The notes below the pieces were generated by a model, which saw nothing but the letters and a program-made list of their open reading frames with translations, ran no database searches and had not been told where the DNA came from. 64,000 nt of DNA, taken from NCBI GenBank assembly GCA_036227345.1, contig CP109468.1, positions 3,224,001 through 3,288,000 on the forward strand, in the 5' to 3' direction. The position numbers were made by a program, and so were the translations under genes. The stretch's first letter is position 1. Each line of letters begins with the position of its first letter. The stretch is from Streptomyces sp. NBC_01463 (GTDB lineage Bacteria > Actinomycetota > Actinomycetes > Streptomycetales > Streptomycetaceae). Positions 8,456 to 15,854 of the stretch are shown in pieces.

Positions 8456-9316
8456 TCACTTGGAAATGCCGAAGACGACGTTCCCGTTGATGACGGTTCC
8501 GTACAGATTGGTGGTGGCGGAATCGCCGCCACCGTCCTGCGCCGACGCGGTCCTGGCGGGCTCGGCGGGCTCACCGGGACCTGCCGCGGAGCCGGACCCG
8601 GAAGCACCCGCGGAGCCGGAACCGGAGCCGGATTCACGGCCGTGGCCGGAGCCGGAATCAGACGCGGTCCGGGGGCCGGGCTCCGCTCCGGAACGCGGGC
8701 CCGCGGCGCCGAGGTCCAGCGCGTGCACATCGCACCCCGGCACCCACAGCCAGGCCCGGCCCCGGTACTCCTTCTTCTCGACGACGACCTCGCGGAACTC
8801 CTCCGGCTGGAAGTTGGTGTAGCCCTGGGCGACGAGCTCCGTGAAGACCGGTGCGGTCAGCGCGACGGCGAGCGCGGCGCCCGGGGCCTCGGCGAGGGCC
8901 CGGCGCAGGGGGTCGCTCTCCAGGATGCGGGAGATCTCGACGGGCCCGGGGCCGACGAACCCGCTGGGCGCCTCGGAGGCGGGCCCGAAGTGCACGACGG
9001 TACGCAGCGCGAGCCGCGCGCCGGGCACACGGTCGCGATTGTGGGCACGCAGCCCGGCGTCCAGCCGGCGCATGAACGGCTCGACGAGCGCCTGCTCGTC
9101 GGAACCGGCCGGGAGTACGGCGAACTCGGAGTCCCCCGCGGCCTGCCGCACCCAGGAGGCGCGGTCGAGCCCCGCGGCCTCGGCCGCCTCCGAGAGGAGG
9201 CGGGGCAACGCTGTCTGGATATCGCGCTGTCGCGCGGTGTCCGAGCTGCCGTATCCTCGCGCGTCGACGGCGAGCAGAAGCCGCCTGTCGAACACACCCA
9301 TCGCACCTACGGGCAT
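8456..9316 (-). CDS. Nucleotide cyclase-homology protein with low-complexity tail and shared C-terminal motif
   Basis: A 286-residue protein. Residues 10-195 follow the class III cyclase fold pattern. LLLAVDARGYG (Asp18) corresponds to the first metal-binding strand and AAGDSEFAV (Asp62) to the GD hairpin; LRTVVHFGP, GFVGPGPVEISRI (Arg130) and LALTAPVF follow in the expected order. The usual NxxxR is altered (Glu-Ile-Ser-Arg), so activity or substrate may differ. Residues 200-265 are a Ser/Gly/Ala linker and the last residues are TNLYGTVINGNVVFGISK. GAGGAGG five bases before the ATG at 9316 fixes the start. It heads the leftward operon, 31 bp before the NTPase, and is divergent from a PycTM-like effector, so it may be a Pycsar-like cyclase. 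Confidence 0.6.
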   Translation of the reverse strand: MPVGAMGVFDRRLLLAVDARGYGSSDTARQRDIQTALPRLLSEAAEAAGLDRASWVRQAAGDSEFAVLPAGSDEQALVEPFMRRLDAGLRAHNRDRVPGARLALRTVVHFGPASEAPSGFVGPGPVEISRILESDPLRRALAEAPGAALAVALTAPVFTELVAQGYTNFQPEEFREVVVEKKEYRGRAWLWVPGCDVHALDLGAAGPRSGAEPGPRTASDSGSGHGRESGSGSGSAGASGSGSAAGPGEPAEPARTASAQDGGGDSATTNLYGTVINGNVVFGISK

Positions 9317-9405
9317 CCCGTCCTCCTCATCCGTCCCATCGGGAGGGACAGCATGCCCCACCTCCAACTCACTTGCTAATTGGGCTAGTTACAAGGAAGT
9401 GGTCG

Positions 9406-9606
9406 ATGCGGCATGCTGCTCCCGAACCGGTGTTCACCCCCGTGGAGCACCGGTCGCCCTGCCAGTCGTACACCGGAACCGGCCACCCGCACCCCGTGGA
9501 AGTACGGGATCTCGACGGGCCGCCCAATCCCGTACAAGTGACTGTTCCGTCCGGCGCTCCGGAGGCTCAATGGGAGTCCATCCGAGCCGCGTTGGAGGTT
9601 CCGTGA
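9406..9606 (+). CDS. Small hypothetical protein coupled to the PycTM-like gene
   Basis: A 66-residue reading frame with an AAGGAAG ribosome-binding site seven bases before its ATG. Its TGA overlaps the GTG start of the next gene (GTGA), the signature of translational coupling. The C-terminal half (VEVRDLDGPPNPVQVTVPSG) looks like ordered beta structure followed by a short helix (EAQWESIRAALEV). No family was recognised. It could be a regulator or immunity partner of the membrane effector, or a leader whose translation opens the downstream start. Confidence 0.55.
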   Translation: MRHAAPEPVFTPVEHRSPCQSYTGTGHPHPVEVRDLDGPPNPVQVTVPSGAPEAQWESIRAALEVP

Positions 9607-10166
9607 CATCCGCCCCGCCCACCGTGTCCACCCGGGCGCCCGCCCCCGCACAGGGCACGCCCACCCCCGCGTCGCACAGAATGCTGCCCATCCTCCAGAC
9701 GGCACACCAGCACGCCGACGCCAAGGCCGGCATCCTCTCCGCCGTGCAGGCGGCACTCGTGGGGACGGCGGGCGCGTGGAGCGAGGCGGCGGTCGACGGA
9801 TGGCGGCGGGGCGGCCCGCTCGGCTGGACGGCGGGGGTGCTCCTGATCCTCTTCGCCTGCGGCCTCTTCGGCGGCGCGGCCTCGCTCGCCCTGGCGCTCC
9901 GGCCGCGCGTCTGGCGGTCCACCGGCCCCAACGACTACAGCTTCGCCCAACTGGCCGCCGCCACCGACCCACCACGGCCCGCACCGGCACCCGCACCCAC
10001 ACCGACATCGGCAGCCGAGGACGACCGGCAGCTGCGCGCGATGATCCGCTTCCTCTCCGACGTGGCCCTGCGGAAGTACCGCTGCGTGACGGCAGCGGTG
10101 GTCTGCACCGCGGTGATGGGGACCACCGCGGGGCTCTGCCTGCTGTTACGGCCCGCCCTCGGCTGA
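9603..10166 (+). CDS. Pycsar effector-like (PycTM-type) membrane protein
   Basis: A 187-residue protein. After a Pro/Thr-rich N-terminus, the amphipathic helix HADAKAGILSAVQAALVG (about residues 37-54) matches the ADxKAGIL signature of Pycsar TM effectors. Membrane helices are predicted at about 43-60, 74-99 and 161-183, with the conserved-looking LSDVALRKYRCV just before the last one. In Pycsar antiphage systems such proteins sense cyclic pyrimidine nucleotides and disrupt the inner membrane. It is divergent from the cyclase-homology gene and translationally coupled to the small gene before it. The 3' end overlaps the convergent Crp/Fnr gene by 21 bp. Confidence 0.7.
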   Translation: MTSAPPTVSTRAPAPAQGTPTPASHRMLPILQTAHQHADAKAGILSAVQAALVGTAGAWSEAAVDGWRRGGPLGWTAGVLLILFACGLFGGAASLALALRPRVWRSTGPNDYSFAQLAAATDPPRPAPAPAPTPTSAAEDDRQLRAMIRFLSDVALRKYRCVTAAVVCTAVMGTTAGLCLLLRPALG

Positions 10167-10928
10167 CCGCCGGGGCCGGCGTGCCGTGGGCGGCGCCACG
10201 GGTTCGGCGAGTTCGGCGACCCGGGCGAGCCGGGCGAGGTCGTGCACCGTGGTCGTCCGGTACCCGGTGCCGAGCAGCCCTTCGTCCCGCAGTTCACGCA
10301 GCCCCTTGTGGACGGTGGTCTCGGCGGCGCCGGTGAGTGCGGCGAGTTCGGGCTGGGTGAGCTGGAAGCCGATCACATGGCCGCCGCCCGGCTCGGGCCG
10401 CCCGTACGCCACGGCGAGCTCCACCAGCAGCCGGGCGAGGCGCACCTTGACCGGATAGCCGCGGAACTCGAGCCGCCGCCGGTTGGCCCAGCGCAGCCGG
10501 TCGGCCACGATCCGGGTCAGCGCCATCGCCACCTCGGGCCGCCGCACCATGAGCCCGTGCAGGGCCCCGGGCCCGATGACCCGCGCCCGCAACGGTCCGC
10601 AGGCGACCACTCCGGCCGACCTCGGCGCGCCGTCCAGCGCGGCCATCTCCCCCACGCTGTCACCCCCGACCCGGACGGCGAGCAGCGACTCCTGCCCGTT
10701 CTCCACGGTGGCGGTGACCTTGGCGAACCCGCTGAGGATCACGTACAGATGCCGGTCCGTGGCGCCCTCGGTGAGCAGGACGCCACCGGAACCGAGGGTC
10801 AACTCGGATCCGAGGGAGAGCAGTTCGGCGCGTGCGGGACCGGACAGCACCCCGAGCAGACTGCGCCCCGGCCACCCCCACTCCCCACCCGGCTCCACGC
10901 CCGCCCCGCCGCCTCTCCGCACCCGCAC
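10146..10928 (-). CDS. Crp/Fnr-family transcriptional regulator
   Basis: A 260-residue protein if translation begins at the GTG at 10928; an internal GTG at 10898 is also possible and neither has a clear ribosome-binding site. Residues 20-140 are a cyclic-nucleotide-binding beta-barrel. GEMAALDGAPRSAGVVA keeps the Glu, Arg and Ser of the CRP phosphate-binding cassette, so real ligand binding is plausible. The C-terminal winged helix includes FQLTQPELAALTGAAETTVHKGLRELRDEG, with the Crp-type recognition helix. It is convergent with and overlaps the PycTM-like gene, which places a potential cNMP sensor beside a cyclase-like protein and a cyclic-nucleotide effector. Confidence 0.85.
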   Translation of the reverse strand: MRVRRGGGAGVEPGGEWGWPGRSLLGVLSGPARAELLSLGSELTLGSGGVLLTEGATDRHLYVILSGFAKVTATVENGQESLLAVRVGGDSVGEMAALDGAPRSAGVVACGPLRARVIGPGALHGLMVRRPEVAMALTRIVADRLRWANRRRLEFRGYPVKVRLARLLVELAVAYGRPEPGGGHVIGFQLTQPELAALTGAAETTVHKGLRELRDEGLLGTGYRTTTVHDLARLARVAELAEPVAPPTARRPRRSAEGGP

Positions 10929-11012
10929 ATCCCGTACGCCGCCCAGGCTAGGGCTTCCCCCGGGCGCGCGCCCGGCACTTGCGCTTCAGCCGGCACGTGC
11001 CCGTACGGACGG

Positions 11013-11597
11013 TCAGGCGGTGCGTGCCCGCAGGACGCCTTCGACGCCGAGCAGGAAGGTTTCGGACACCAGTTCCGGATCGAACAGGCACCCGGCGGCC
11101 ATGGCTCCGTCCCGGAGCATGACCAGGTGCCGCCCGGCCGCATCCGCGGGCTCGCAGCCGGCCCGGGCCAGCAACTCCGTGACGGTGTCCAGGAACCACT
11201 GCCGGTGGGCCAGCACGGCACGGTGGATCGGGTGGGCCGGGTCGGCGTACTCGGCCACCGCGTTGAGGAAGGCGCAGCCGCGGAATCCGGGGGACCGAAT
11301 GCCTTCGGTGATGGACCGGGCGACGGCCCGGACCCTGTCCGCCGCCGGTTCGTCGCTCGCGGCCGCGGCGGCGACCTGCGCCCGGATTCCCTTGTCGGCC
11401 TGGTCGAGATAGGCGAGGACGAGTTCCTCCTTGCCCGCGAAGTGCCGGTACAGCGTCGCCCGGGTCACCTGCGCCTCCGCGATGATCCGGTCGACGCCGA
11501 CGGAGTGGATCCCCTCCGCGTAGAAGATCCTCGTCGCCGTGCCGAGCAGCCTGGCTCGCGCTTCGGACGTGCTGCCGCCCGCTGTACCCCGACTCAT
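11013..11597 (-). CDS. TetR/AcrR-family repressor
   Basis: A 194-residue protein. The N-terminal HTH (about residues 12-58, TRIFYAEGIHSVGVDRIIAEAQVTRATLYRHF, quoted here only as the family pattern of an A-G-V-D-I-A-V-T-Y-H helix pair) is typical of TetR. A helical ligand-binding domain of the LmrA/YxaF type follows. The intergenic region has two identical 21-bp sites in inverted orientation, one just upstream of this gene and one at the start of the transcript for the divergent membrane protein, so it should repress both. Confidence 0.9.
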   Translation of the reverse strand: MSRGTAGGSTSEARARLLGTATRIFYAEGIHSVGVDRIIAEAQVTRATLYRHFAGKEELVLAYLDQADKGIRAQVAAAAASDEPAADRVRAVARSITEGIRSPGFRGCAFLNAVAEYADPAHPIHRAVLAHRQWFLDTVTELLARAGCEPADAAGRHLVMLRDGAMAAGCLFDPELVSETFLLGVEGVLRARTA

Positions 11598-11617
11598 GAT
11601 CCCGAGACTACCAAAGC

Positions 11618-11694
11618 ATGAGGGAGAACGTTCGGTCTTGACAGTCGCCGCAGGGGCCCGTTAGATGAAGATGAGACCGAACGTTCTCCCTCAT
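11618..11694. promoter_or_regulatory. Paired TetR operators around a near-consensus promoter
   Basis: Positions 11618-11638 and 11674-11694 are perfect 21-bp inverted copies of each other; each contains the palindromic core GAACGTTC. Between them, TTGACA at 11638-11643 and TTAGAT at 11661-11666 are separated by exactly 17 bp, forming a rightward promoter. Its start point (about 11673) abuts the right-hand operator. The left operator covers the edge of the -35 box and the region in front of the TetR gene. This is a textbook layout for tight repression with autoregulation. Confidence 0.85.
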
Positions 11695-11815
11695 CGGCAG
11701 CTTCATCGGCTTCCTCATTGGCACCTTCATGGGCCCCCTCATTGCGCGGCGGGACCGCGCCGGGCCGCCCACCAGCCCGCCCCACGCATTCACACCGTCA
11801 CTGGAAGGCACTCCC

Positions 11816-12388
11816 ATGGACACCCTCGCAGGCACCCCTCCCACCCCCGCTGCCACGGCCCTGCGGAAGCTGTACATCCTGCGCTTCGCGTTCGCCGCCG
11901 TCTGGGCCGTACTGCTGTTCGCGTCCGCCGACACCCTGGGCCCGCTGAGCGCGACGCTGCTCGTCGTCTATCCCCTGTTCGACGTGGCGTGCGCTGTCGT
12001 CGACCTCAGGTCCGCCCGCGCGACCGGCGGGCCGGCGCGCGGCCTGTACGTGAACATCGCGCTGAGCACCCTCACCGCCCTCGGCCTCGCCGTCGCCGCA
12101 ACGTCCGGCATCCCTGCGGTCCTGCGCGTCTGGGGCGTCTGGGCCGTCACCGCGGGTCTCGTCCAGCTGATCGTCGGCGCCGCCCGCCGCCGGCTGGGCG
12201 GCCAGTGGGCGATGATCGCCAGCGGTGCAATCTCCACCGCCGCCGGCGCGTCGTTCTTCGCGCAGGCGGGCAAGGACGACGCGGCACTGGGCAGCCTGGC
12301 CGGCTACGCCTTCCTCGGCGGCGTGTTCTTCCTGGTCTCAGCCCTCCGCCTGAAGGACGGCAACAAGAAGGCCGGCAGCAACAGCTGA
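11816..12388 (+). CDS. TetR-controlled membrane protein (DUF308-like)
   Basis: A 190-residue protein with about six predicted membrane helices and almost no extramembrane domain. It resembles small DUF308/HdeD-like membrane proteins. GGAAGG lies nine bases before the ATG, which favours this start over an in-frame upstream codon at 11729. It is the only gene downstream of the near-consensus promoter and TetR operators, so it is the likely main target of the repressor. A role in stress or toxicant tolerance is inferred from the regulation only. Confidence 0.8.
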   Translation: MDTLAGTPPTPAATALRKLYILRFAFAAVWAVLLFASADTLGPLSATLLVVYPLFDVACAVVDLRSARATGGPARGLYVNIALSTLTALGLAVAATSGIPAVLRVWGVWAVTAGLVQLIVGAARRRLGGQWAMIASGAISTAAGASFFAQAGKDDAALGSLAGYAFLGGVFFLVSALRLKDGNKKAGSNS

Positions 12389-12389
12389 C

Positions 12390-12404
12390 GTCCCCCGCGG
12401 GGAC
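12390..12404 (+). terminator. Short hairpin after the membrane-protein gene
   Basis: GTCCCC and GGGGAC pair across the three bases CGC immediately after the stop codon. No U-tract follows. It is a weak terminator candidate. Confidence 0.4.
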
Positions 12405-12452
12405 ATCAGTGGTGACTGTCCCCCGGGCGCGCCGGGAGACCCCGGAGCGGGG

Positions 12453-12833
12453 TCACCGGTCGTCGCAGGTCCTTGAGGACAAGGGCGCCCAGGTGTACCG
12501 GACGCGCACGCCCCGGTCGTGCAGCCAGGCGGCCTCGCGGTGCCGGAGTTCGCGTGCGGACTCGGGGGCGATGGCGCTCGGCCAGCGGACGAGTACCGCG
12601 GTGACGTGGCCCGTCTGGGCCAGCTGTCTCACCCGCCGCCACCCCCGGCGCCGGCCCGGATCGGGTTCGCCGTAGGTGTCGGTGACGACCTCGGCGATCG
12701 TCAGTCCGCGTTCCTGGGCGAACGCCCTGCCTTCCGTCTGCGCGCGCTGCGCGGCTTCCCCGGGCACGCCCGGGGCTCGGTCGGCACATACGTACAGCAC
12801 TACGGGAGAAGCGGTTTCACCGTGGGGAGTCAT
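12453..12833 (-). CDS. Resolvase N-terminal-like small protein
   Basis: A 126-residue protein whose core follows the serine-resolvase catalytic-domain pattern: VVLYVCADR, a helix with QTEGRAFAQERGLTI, VVTDTYGEPDPGRRRGWRRVRQLA, and TAVLVRWPSAIAPES. The nucleophilic Ser expected after the first strand is not evident, and there is no DNA-binding C-terminal domain, so it is unlikely to be an active recombinase. Similar stand-alone proteins accompany WhiJ/DUF397-type cassettes in Streptomyces. The ATG at 12833 follows GAAGGCGG. It is co-directional with the ATP-binding gene 128 bp upstream. Confidence 0.6.
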   Translation of the reverse strand: MTPHGETASPVVLYVCADRAPGVPGEAAQRAQTEGRAFAQERGLTIAEVVTDTYGEPDPGRRRGWRRVRQLAQTGHVTAVLVRWPSAIAPESARELRHREAAWLHDRGVRVRYTWAPLSSRTCDDR

Positions 12834-12961
12834 GGCCGCCTTCTGCAGAGGATCGAGGGAGGAGGGGTGCCGTCGCGCGAAGGGAACGCGGCGGTCCGTA
12901 CGTACGGTGTCCTCGCGCGGGCCGGCGCACTGCCTGCCGTGGCCCGGCACTCGGACCGACG

Positions 12962-13420
12962 TCAGGAGTGGGCGGTCAACTCGGCCCATACGACGTTGCC
13001 TTCGGCCCGTGTCGAGCGTGCCGAGCCCCAGCGGTCCGCGAGTTGCGAGACGAGGAACAGCCCTCGCCCGTTCTCCTCACCGGGCCCGGCACGGTGGTCG
13101 GGCGGGCGGATCGGGGTGCTGCCCTCGTCGTGGAGTTCGATGCGCAGGCGCCGCTCGTCGCCGCTCAGCGTGAGGCCGCACAGGAAGCGACCGCTGCCGG
13201 TGTGGAGCACGGCGTTCGTGGTCAGCTCGGAGACCAGCAGCACCGCGTCGCAGCAGGTGTCACCGGGCAGCTTCCAGGCGGCGAGCCGGTCACGCACGGT
13301 GTCGCGGGCGGATCTCACGCTGGTGCGCAGCGCGGGCAGACCGAACCAGCACTCCCGGCGCGGCACGGTCCCGGCTAAGGCGGGGGTCGAGGCCGGGGCT
13401 GAGGGCATGGACAGAGTCAC
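12962..13420 (-). CDS. HATPase-type ATP-binding protein (anti-sigma-factor/RsbW-like)
   Basis: A 152-residue protein consisting of one GHKL ATPase domain. The N box is VSELTTNAVLHTG, the G1 region is LHDEGSTPI, and the G2 region is ENGRGLFLVSQLADRWG. Such proteins act as serine kinases or anti-sigma factors. The GTG at 13420, with GGAAGG upstream, is chosen over the longer frame. It is divergent from a WhiJ-type regulator and DUF397 gene, the classic three-part cassette found many times in Streptomyces genomes and linked to development and antibiotic control (for example the abaA locus). Confidence 0.8.
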   Translation of the reverse strand: MTLSMPSAPASTPALAGTVPRRECWFGLPALRTSVRSARDTVRDRLAAWKLPGDTCCDAVLLVSELTTNAVLHTGSGRFLCGLTLSGDERRLRIELHDEGSTPIRPPDHRAGPGEENGRGLFLVSQLADRWGSARSTRAEGNVVWAELTAHS

Positions 13421-13737
13421 GGATGTCGCCTTCCAGCGCCTGCGTGGGGACGGGCGCGGTGAGGGGATGCGGGCTGCAACCCGAGCGGGGGGAGGGGCGC
13501 GCCGATTCGATGGCCCAGCAGCGGGGGCCGATGACGGCATCGGGATTCCGCGCCCTCTCCGGGCCGGACCCCTGCGCCGTCGTTATTGGCTTCACCACTC
13601 ACGCATCCACTATGCGCGTGATAGCGCACCGGCTGCAACCGACTCCCTGATAATTTCAGAAGCGCGGGTATCACCCTGGCATCGACACCAAACCCCTGTA
13701 AGAATGGCGGTGTTGATGGACTCTCAGGAGGTTGGGC
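13421..13737. other. Divergent intergenic region of the WhiJ/HATPase cassette
   Basis: No convincing gene. It must hold promoters for both the leftward HATPase gene and the rightward WhiJ-type gene. The right half is noticeably more AT-rich than its surroundings, with TAAGAAT at about 13700. No clear operator was recognised. Confidence 0.5.
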
Positions 13738-14604
13738 GTGAGCGATGCCCGTACCGGCACCAGCGCGCCGACAGTCCTGCGCATGATCCTCGGCCGTCGG
13801 CTGCAGGACATGCGGCTCGGCGCCGGGGCCTCGCTTGAGGACGCGGCGAAGGCACTGCGCGTGAAGACGCTGACGATCCGCCGGCTGGAGAAGGCCGAGG
13901 TCGCCCTGAAGCCTCTCTACGTGGAGAAGCTGCTGGAGACCTTCGGCGCGGAACGCCAGGAGATCGACGAGTTCGTCGAACTGGCCGAGCAGGCGAACAA
14001 GCCCGGCTGGTGGCACTCGTACCGCGACGCCGTCCCCAGCTGGTTCACCGCCTACGTCAGCCTGGAGACCGGCGCCAAGACCCTCCGCACCTATGAACCC
14101 CAGTACGTGACCGGCCTGTTGCAGACCTCCGACTACGCACACGCCGTGCTGCGCGGCGGGTTGCCGAACGGCAGCGAGGAAGAGCTCGCGCGCCGGGTGG
14201 AGTTGCGGCTGCACCGCCAGCGCCTGCTGGAGCGGGAGGACGCCCCCACGTTGTGGGTGGTCATGGAGGAAGCGGTCCTGCACCGCGTGGTGGGCGGCCC
14301 GCAGGTGATGCGGGAGCAGATCGAACGGCTCCTGGACCTCTCCGAACGTGCGCACATCAGCCTCGACATCGTGCCCTTCACGGCCGGCGCGCACGTCGGA
14401 GCCTGTGCCCCGTTCACGTACTTCCGGTTCGAGGAACCCGAGTTGCCGGACATCGTCTACAGCGAACTTCTGTCGGCCTCCGTCTACCTGGACCAGCGCG
14501 CGGACGTCGTCTCCCATCTGGAGGCCCATTCCCGCATGGCGCTGCTGACGTCGTCCGATGACAGCCGGGCGCTCTTGAACCGCATGCGCAAGGAGTACTC
14601 ATGA
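13738..14604 (+). CDS. XRE-family regulator with DUF5753 domain (WhiJ-like)
   Basis: A 288-residue protein. Residues 14-70 are a Cro/C1-type HTH (LGRRLQDMRLGAGASLEDAA and TLTIRRLEKAE). Residues 95-280 are the DUF5753 domain, with the usual YEPQYVTGLLQTSDYA, LWVVMEEAVLHRVVGG and ISLDIVPF motifs. AGGAGG six bases before GTG 13738 sets the start. Its stop overlaps the ATG of the DUF397 gene (ATGA). WhiJ-type proteins repress or tune development, with their DUF397 partner acting as antagonist. Confidence 0.9.
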   Translation: MSDARTGTSAPTVLRMILGRRLQDMRLGAGASLEDAAKALRVKTLTIRRLEKAEVALKPLYVEKLLETFGAERQEIDEFVELAEQANKPGWWHSYRDAVPSWFTAYVSLETGAKTLRTYEPQYVTGLLQTSDYAHAVLRGGLPNGSEEELARRVELRLHRQRLLEREDAPTLWVVMEEAVLHRVVGGPQVMREQIERLLDLSERAHISLDIVPFTAGAHVGACAPFTYFRFEEPELPDIVYSELLSASVYLDQRADVVSHLEAHSRMALLTSSDDSRALLNRMRKEYS

Positions 14605-14852
14605 CGATCACCGAAGAGGGCGTCTACAACGGCATGCCGGCCCGCGATCTGGGGGAGCACGGCTGGGAGCGCCCCTGGAGCGGGCCGAACGGGGGCCAGT
14701 GCGTCGAGACGAAGCAGCTCGCGGACGGCCGCGTGGCCGTACGCCAGTCCACCGACCCGGCCGGTCCGGCGCTGATCTACACGCCGGAGGAGATCGCCGC
14801 GTTCGTCCGCGGGGTCAAAGAGGGACTGGCCGATCACTTGGCCGCCGGGTGA
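14601..14852 (+). CDS. DUF397 protein (BldB/AbaA-type partner)
   Basis: An 83-residue protein with the DUF397 pattern WERPWSGPNGGQCVETKQL, then DGRVAVRQSTDPAGPALIYT and EIAAFVRGVKEG. It is translationally coupled to the WhiJ-like regulator through an ATGA overlap, and the pair is expected to interact. BldB and the DUF397 product of abaA are the studied relatives, both small proteins needed for normal development or antibiotic production. Confidence 0.9.
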   Translation: MTITEEGVYNGMPARDLGEHGWERPWSGPNGGQCVETKQLADGRVAVRQSTDPAGPALIYTPEEIAAFVRGVKEGLADHLAAG

Positions 14853-14934
14853 ACCGACGGCAGGCACCAGGGACGACGGCACCCGTCCCGTCCCCGGCCC
14901 GCGGGCCGATCGACTCACGCACGAAGGGGAGCAC

Positions 14935-15753
14935 ATGACCACCAGGCAGACCGGCCGCGATCTCGACACGAGCAAGGCGCACTCGGCCCGGATGTACGAC
15001 TACTTCCTCGGTGGCAAGGACCACTTCGAGATCGACAAGGACGCGGCCCTGGTCGCCGCCCAGGCGCACCCCGGCATCTACGTGACCGCGCGCGAGAACC
15101 GGGCGTTCATGCACCGCGCCACCCGGGTCCTGGCGCAGGAGCACGGCATCCGCCAGTGGCTCGACATCGGCACGGGCATCCCGACCGAGCCCAACCTGCA
15201 CCAGGTCGCCCAGTCCGTCGCGAACGACGCCCGCGTCGTCTACGCGGACAACGACCCGCTCGTCCTCAAGTACGCCGAACGCCTCATGCGCAGCACGACG
15301 CAGGGCCGCACGGCGTACATCGAGGCCGACATCACCGACCCCGACTCACTCATGAGCGCCGTGGAGGACTCAGGGGTCCTGGACTTCACCCAGCCCATCG
15401 CCCTCTCCCTCAACGCGCTCATGCACTTCATCACCGACCCACACGACCCGTACGCCATCATCCGCCGCCTCCTCGACCCGCTCCCGACGGGCAGCGCCCT
15501 CGCCATGAACCACTGCACACCCGACTTCGACCCCGTCACCTGGAACAACGTCGCGGAGGTCTACACGAAGTCCGGCTCCCCGGTGCAGTTCCGCTCCCAC
15601 AGCGACGTGCGCCGCTTCTTCGACGGACTCGACCTGGTCGCCCCCGGCATCGTCTGCTGCCACCGCTGGCGCTCCACCGGTCCCGCCAAGGGCGAGCCGG
15701 AGATCACGGACGCCCAGATCAGCCTGCTGGCGGGCGTGGGCATCAAGCGCTAG
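14935..15753 (+). CDS. SAM-dependent methyltransferase of the streptomycete PF04672 family
   Basis: A 272-residue protein. The N-terminus carries the family signature ARMYDYFLGGKDHFEIDK, then the SAM-binding WLDIGTGIPTEPNLH and VVYADNDPLVLKYAE. Many copies of this family exist per Streptomyces genome, often beside WhiJ/DUF397 sets; no substrate is established. It lies 82 bp after the DUF397 gene with a GAAGGGGAG ribosome-binding site and ends before a strong hairpin, so it is probably the last gene of the cassette. Confidence 0.9.
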   Translation: MTTRQTGRDLDTSKAHSARMYDYFLGGKDHFEIDKDAALVAAQAHPGIYVTARENRAFMHRATRVLAQEHGIRQWLDIGTGIPTEPNLHQVAQSVANDARVVYADNDPLVLKYAERLMRSTTQGRTAYIEADITDPDSLMSAVEDSGVLDFTQPIALSLNALMHFITDPHDPYAIIRRLLDPLPTGSALAMNHCTPDFDPVTWNNVAEVYTKSGSPVQFRSHSDVRRFFDGLDLVAPGIVCCHRWRSTGPAKGEPEITDAQISLLAGVGIKR

Positions 15754-15816
15754 CCGAGCGGCGGAGCCCTCGTATCACCCACTCCACCCCACTGCGGCTG
15801 AGCCGTCACGGAAACG

Positions 15817-15854
15817 CGGAAGGGGCCGGGCTCAGGTGAGCCCGGCCCCTTCCG
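15817..15854 (+). terminator. Strong hairpin terminator after the methyltransferase gene
   Basis: 18-bp perfect arms (15817-15834 and 15837-15854) around a two-base loop, very GC-rich, without a U-tract. This is the usual streptomycete terminator form and marks the end of the WhiJ cassette. Confidence 0.8.

Noticed and set aside
12453..12833. Active serine recombinase or IS element
   Set aside because: No clear nucleophilic Ser, no DNA-binding domain and no terminal repeats nearby.
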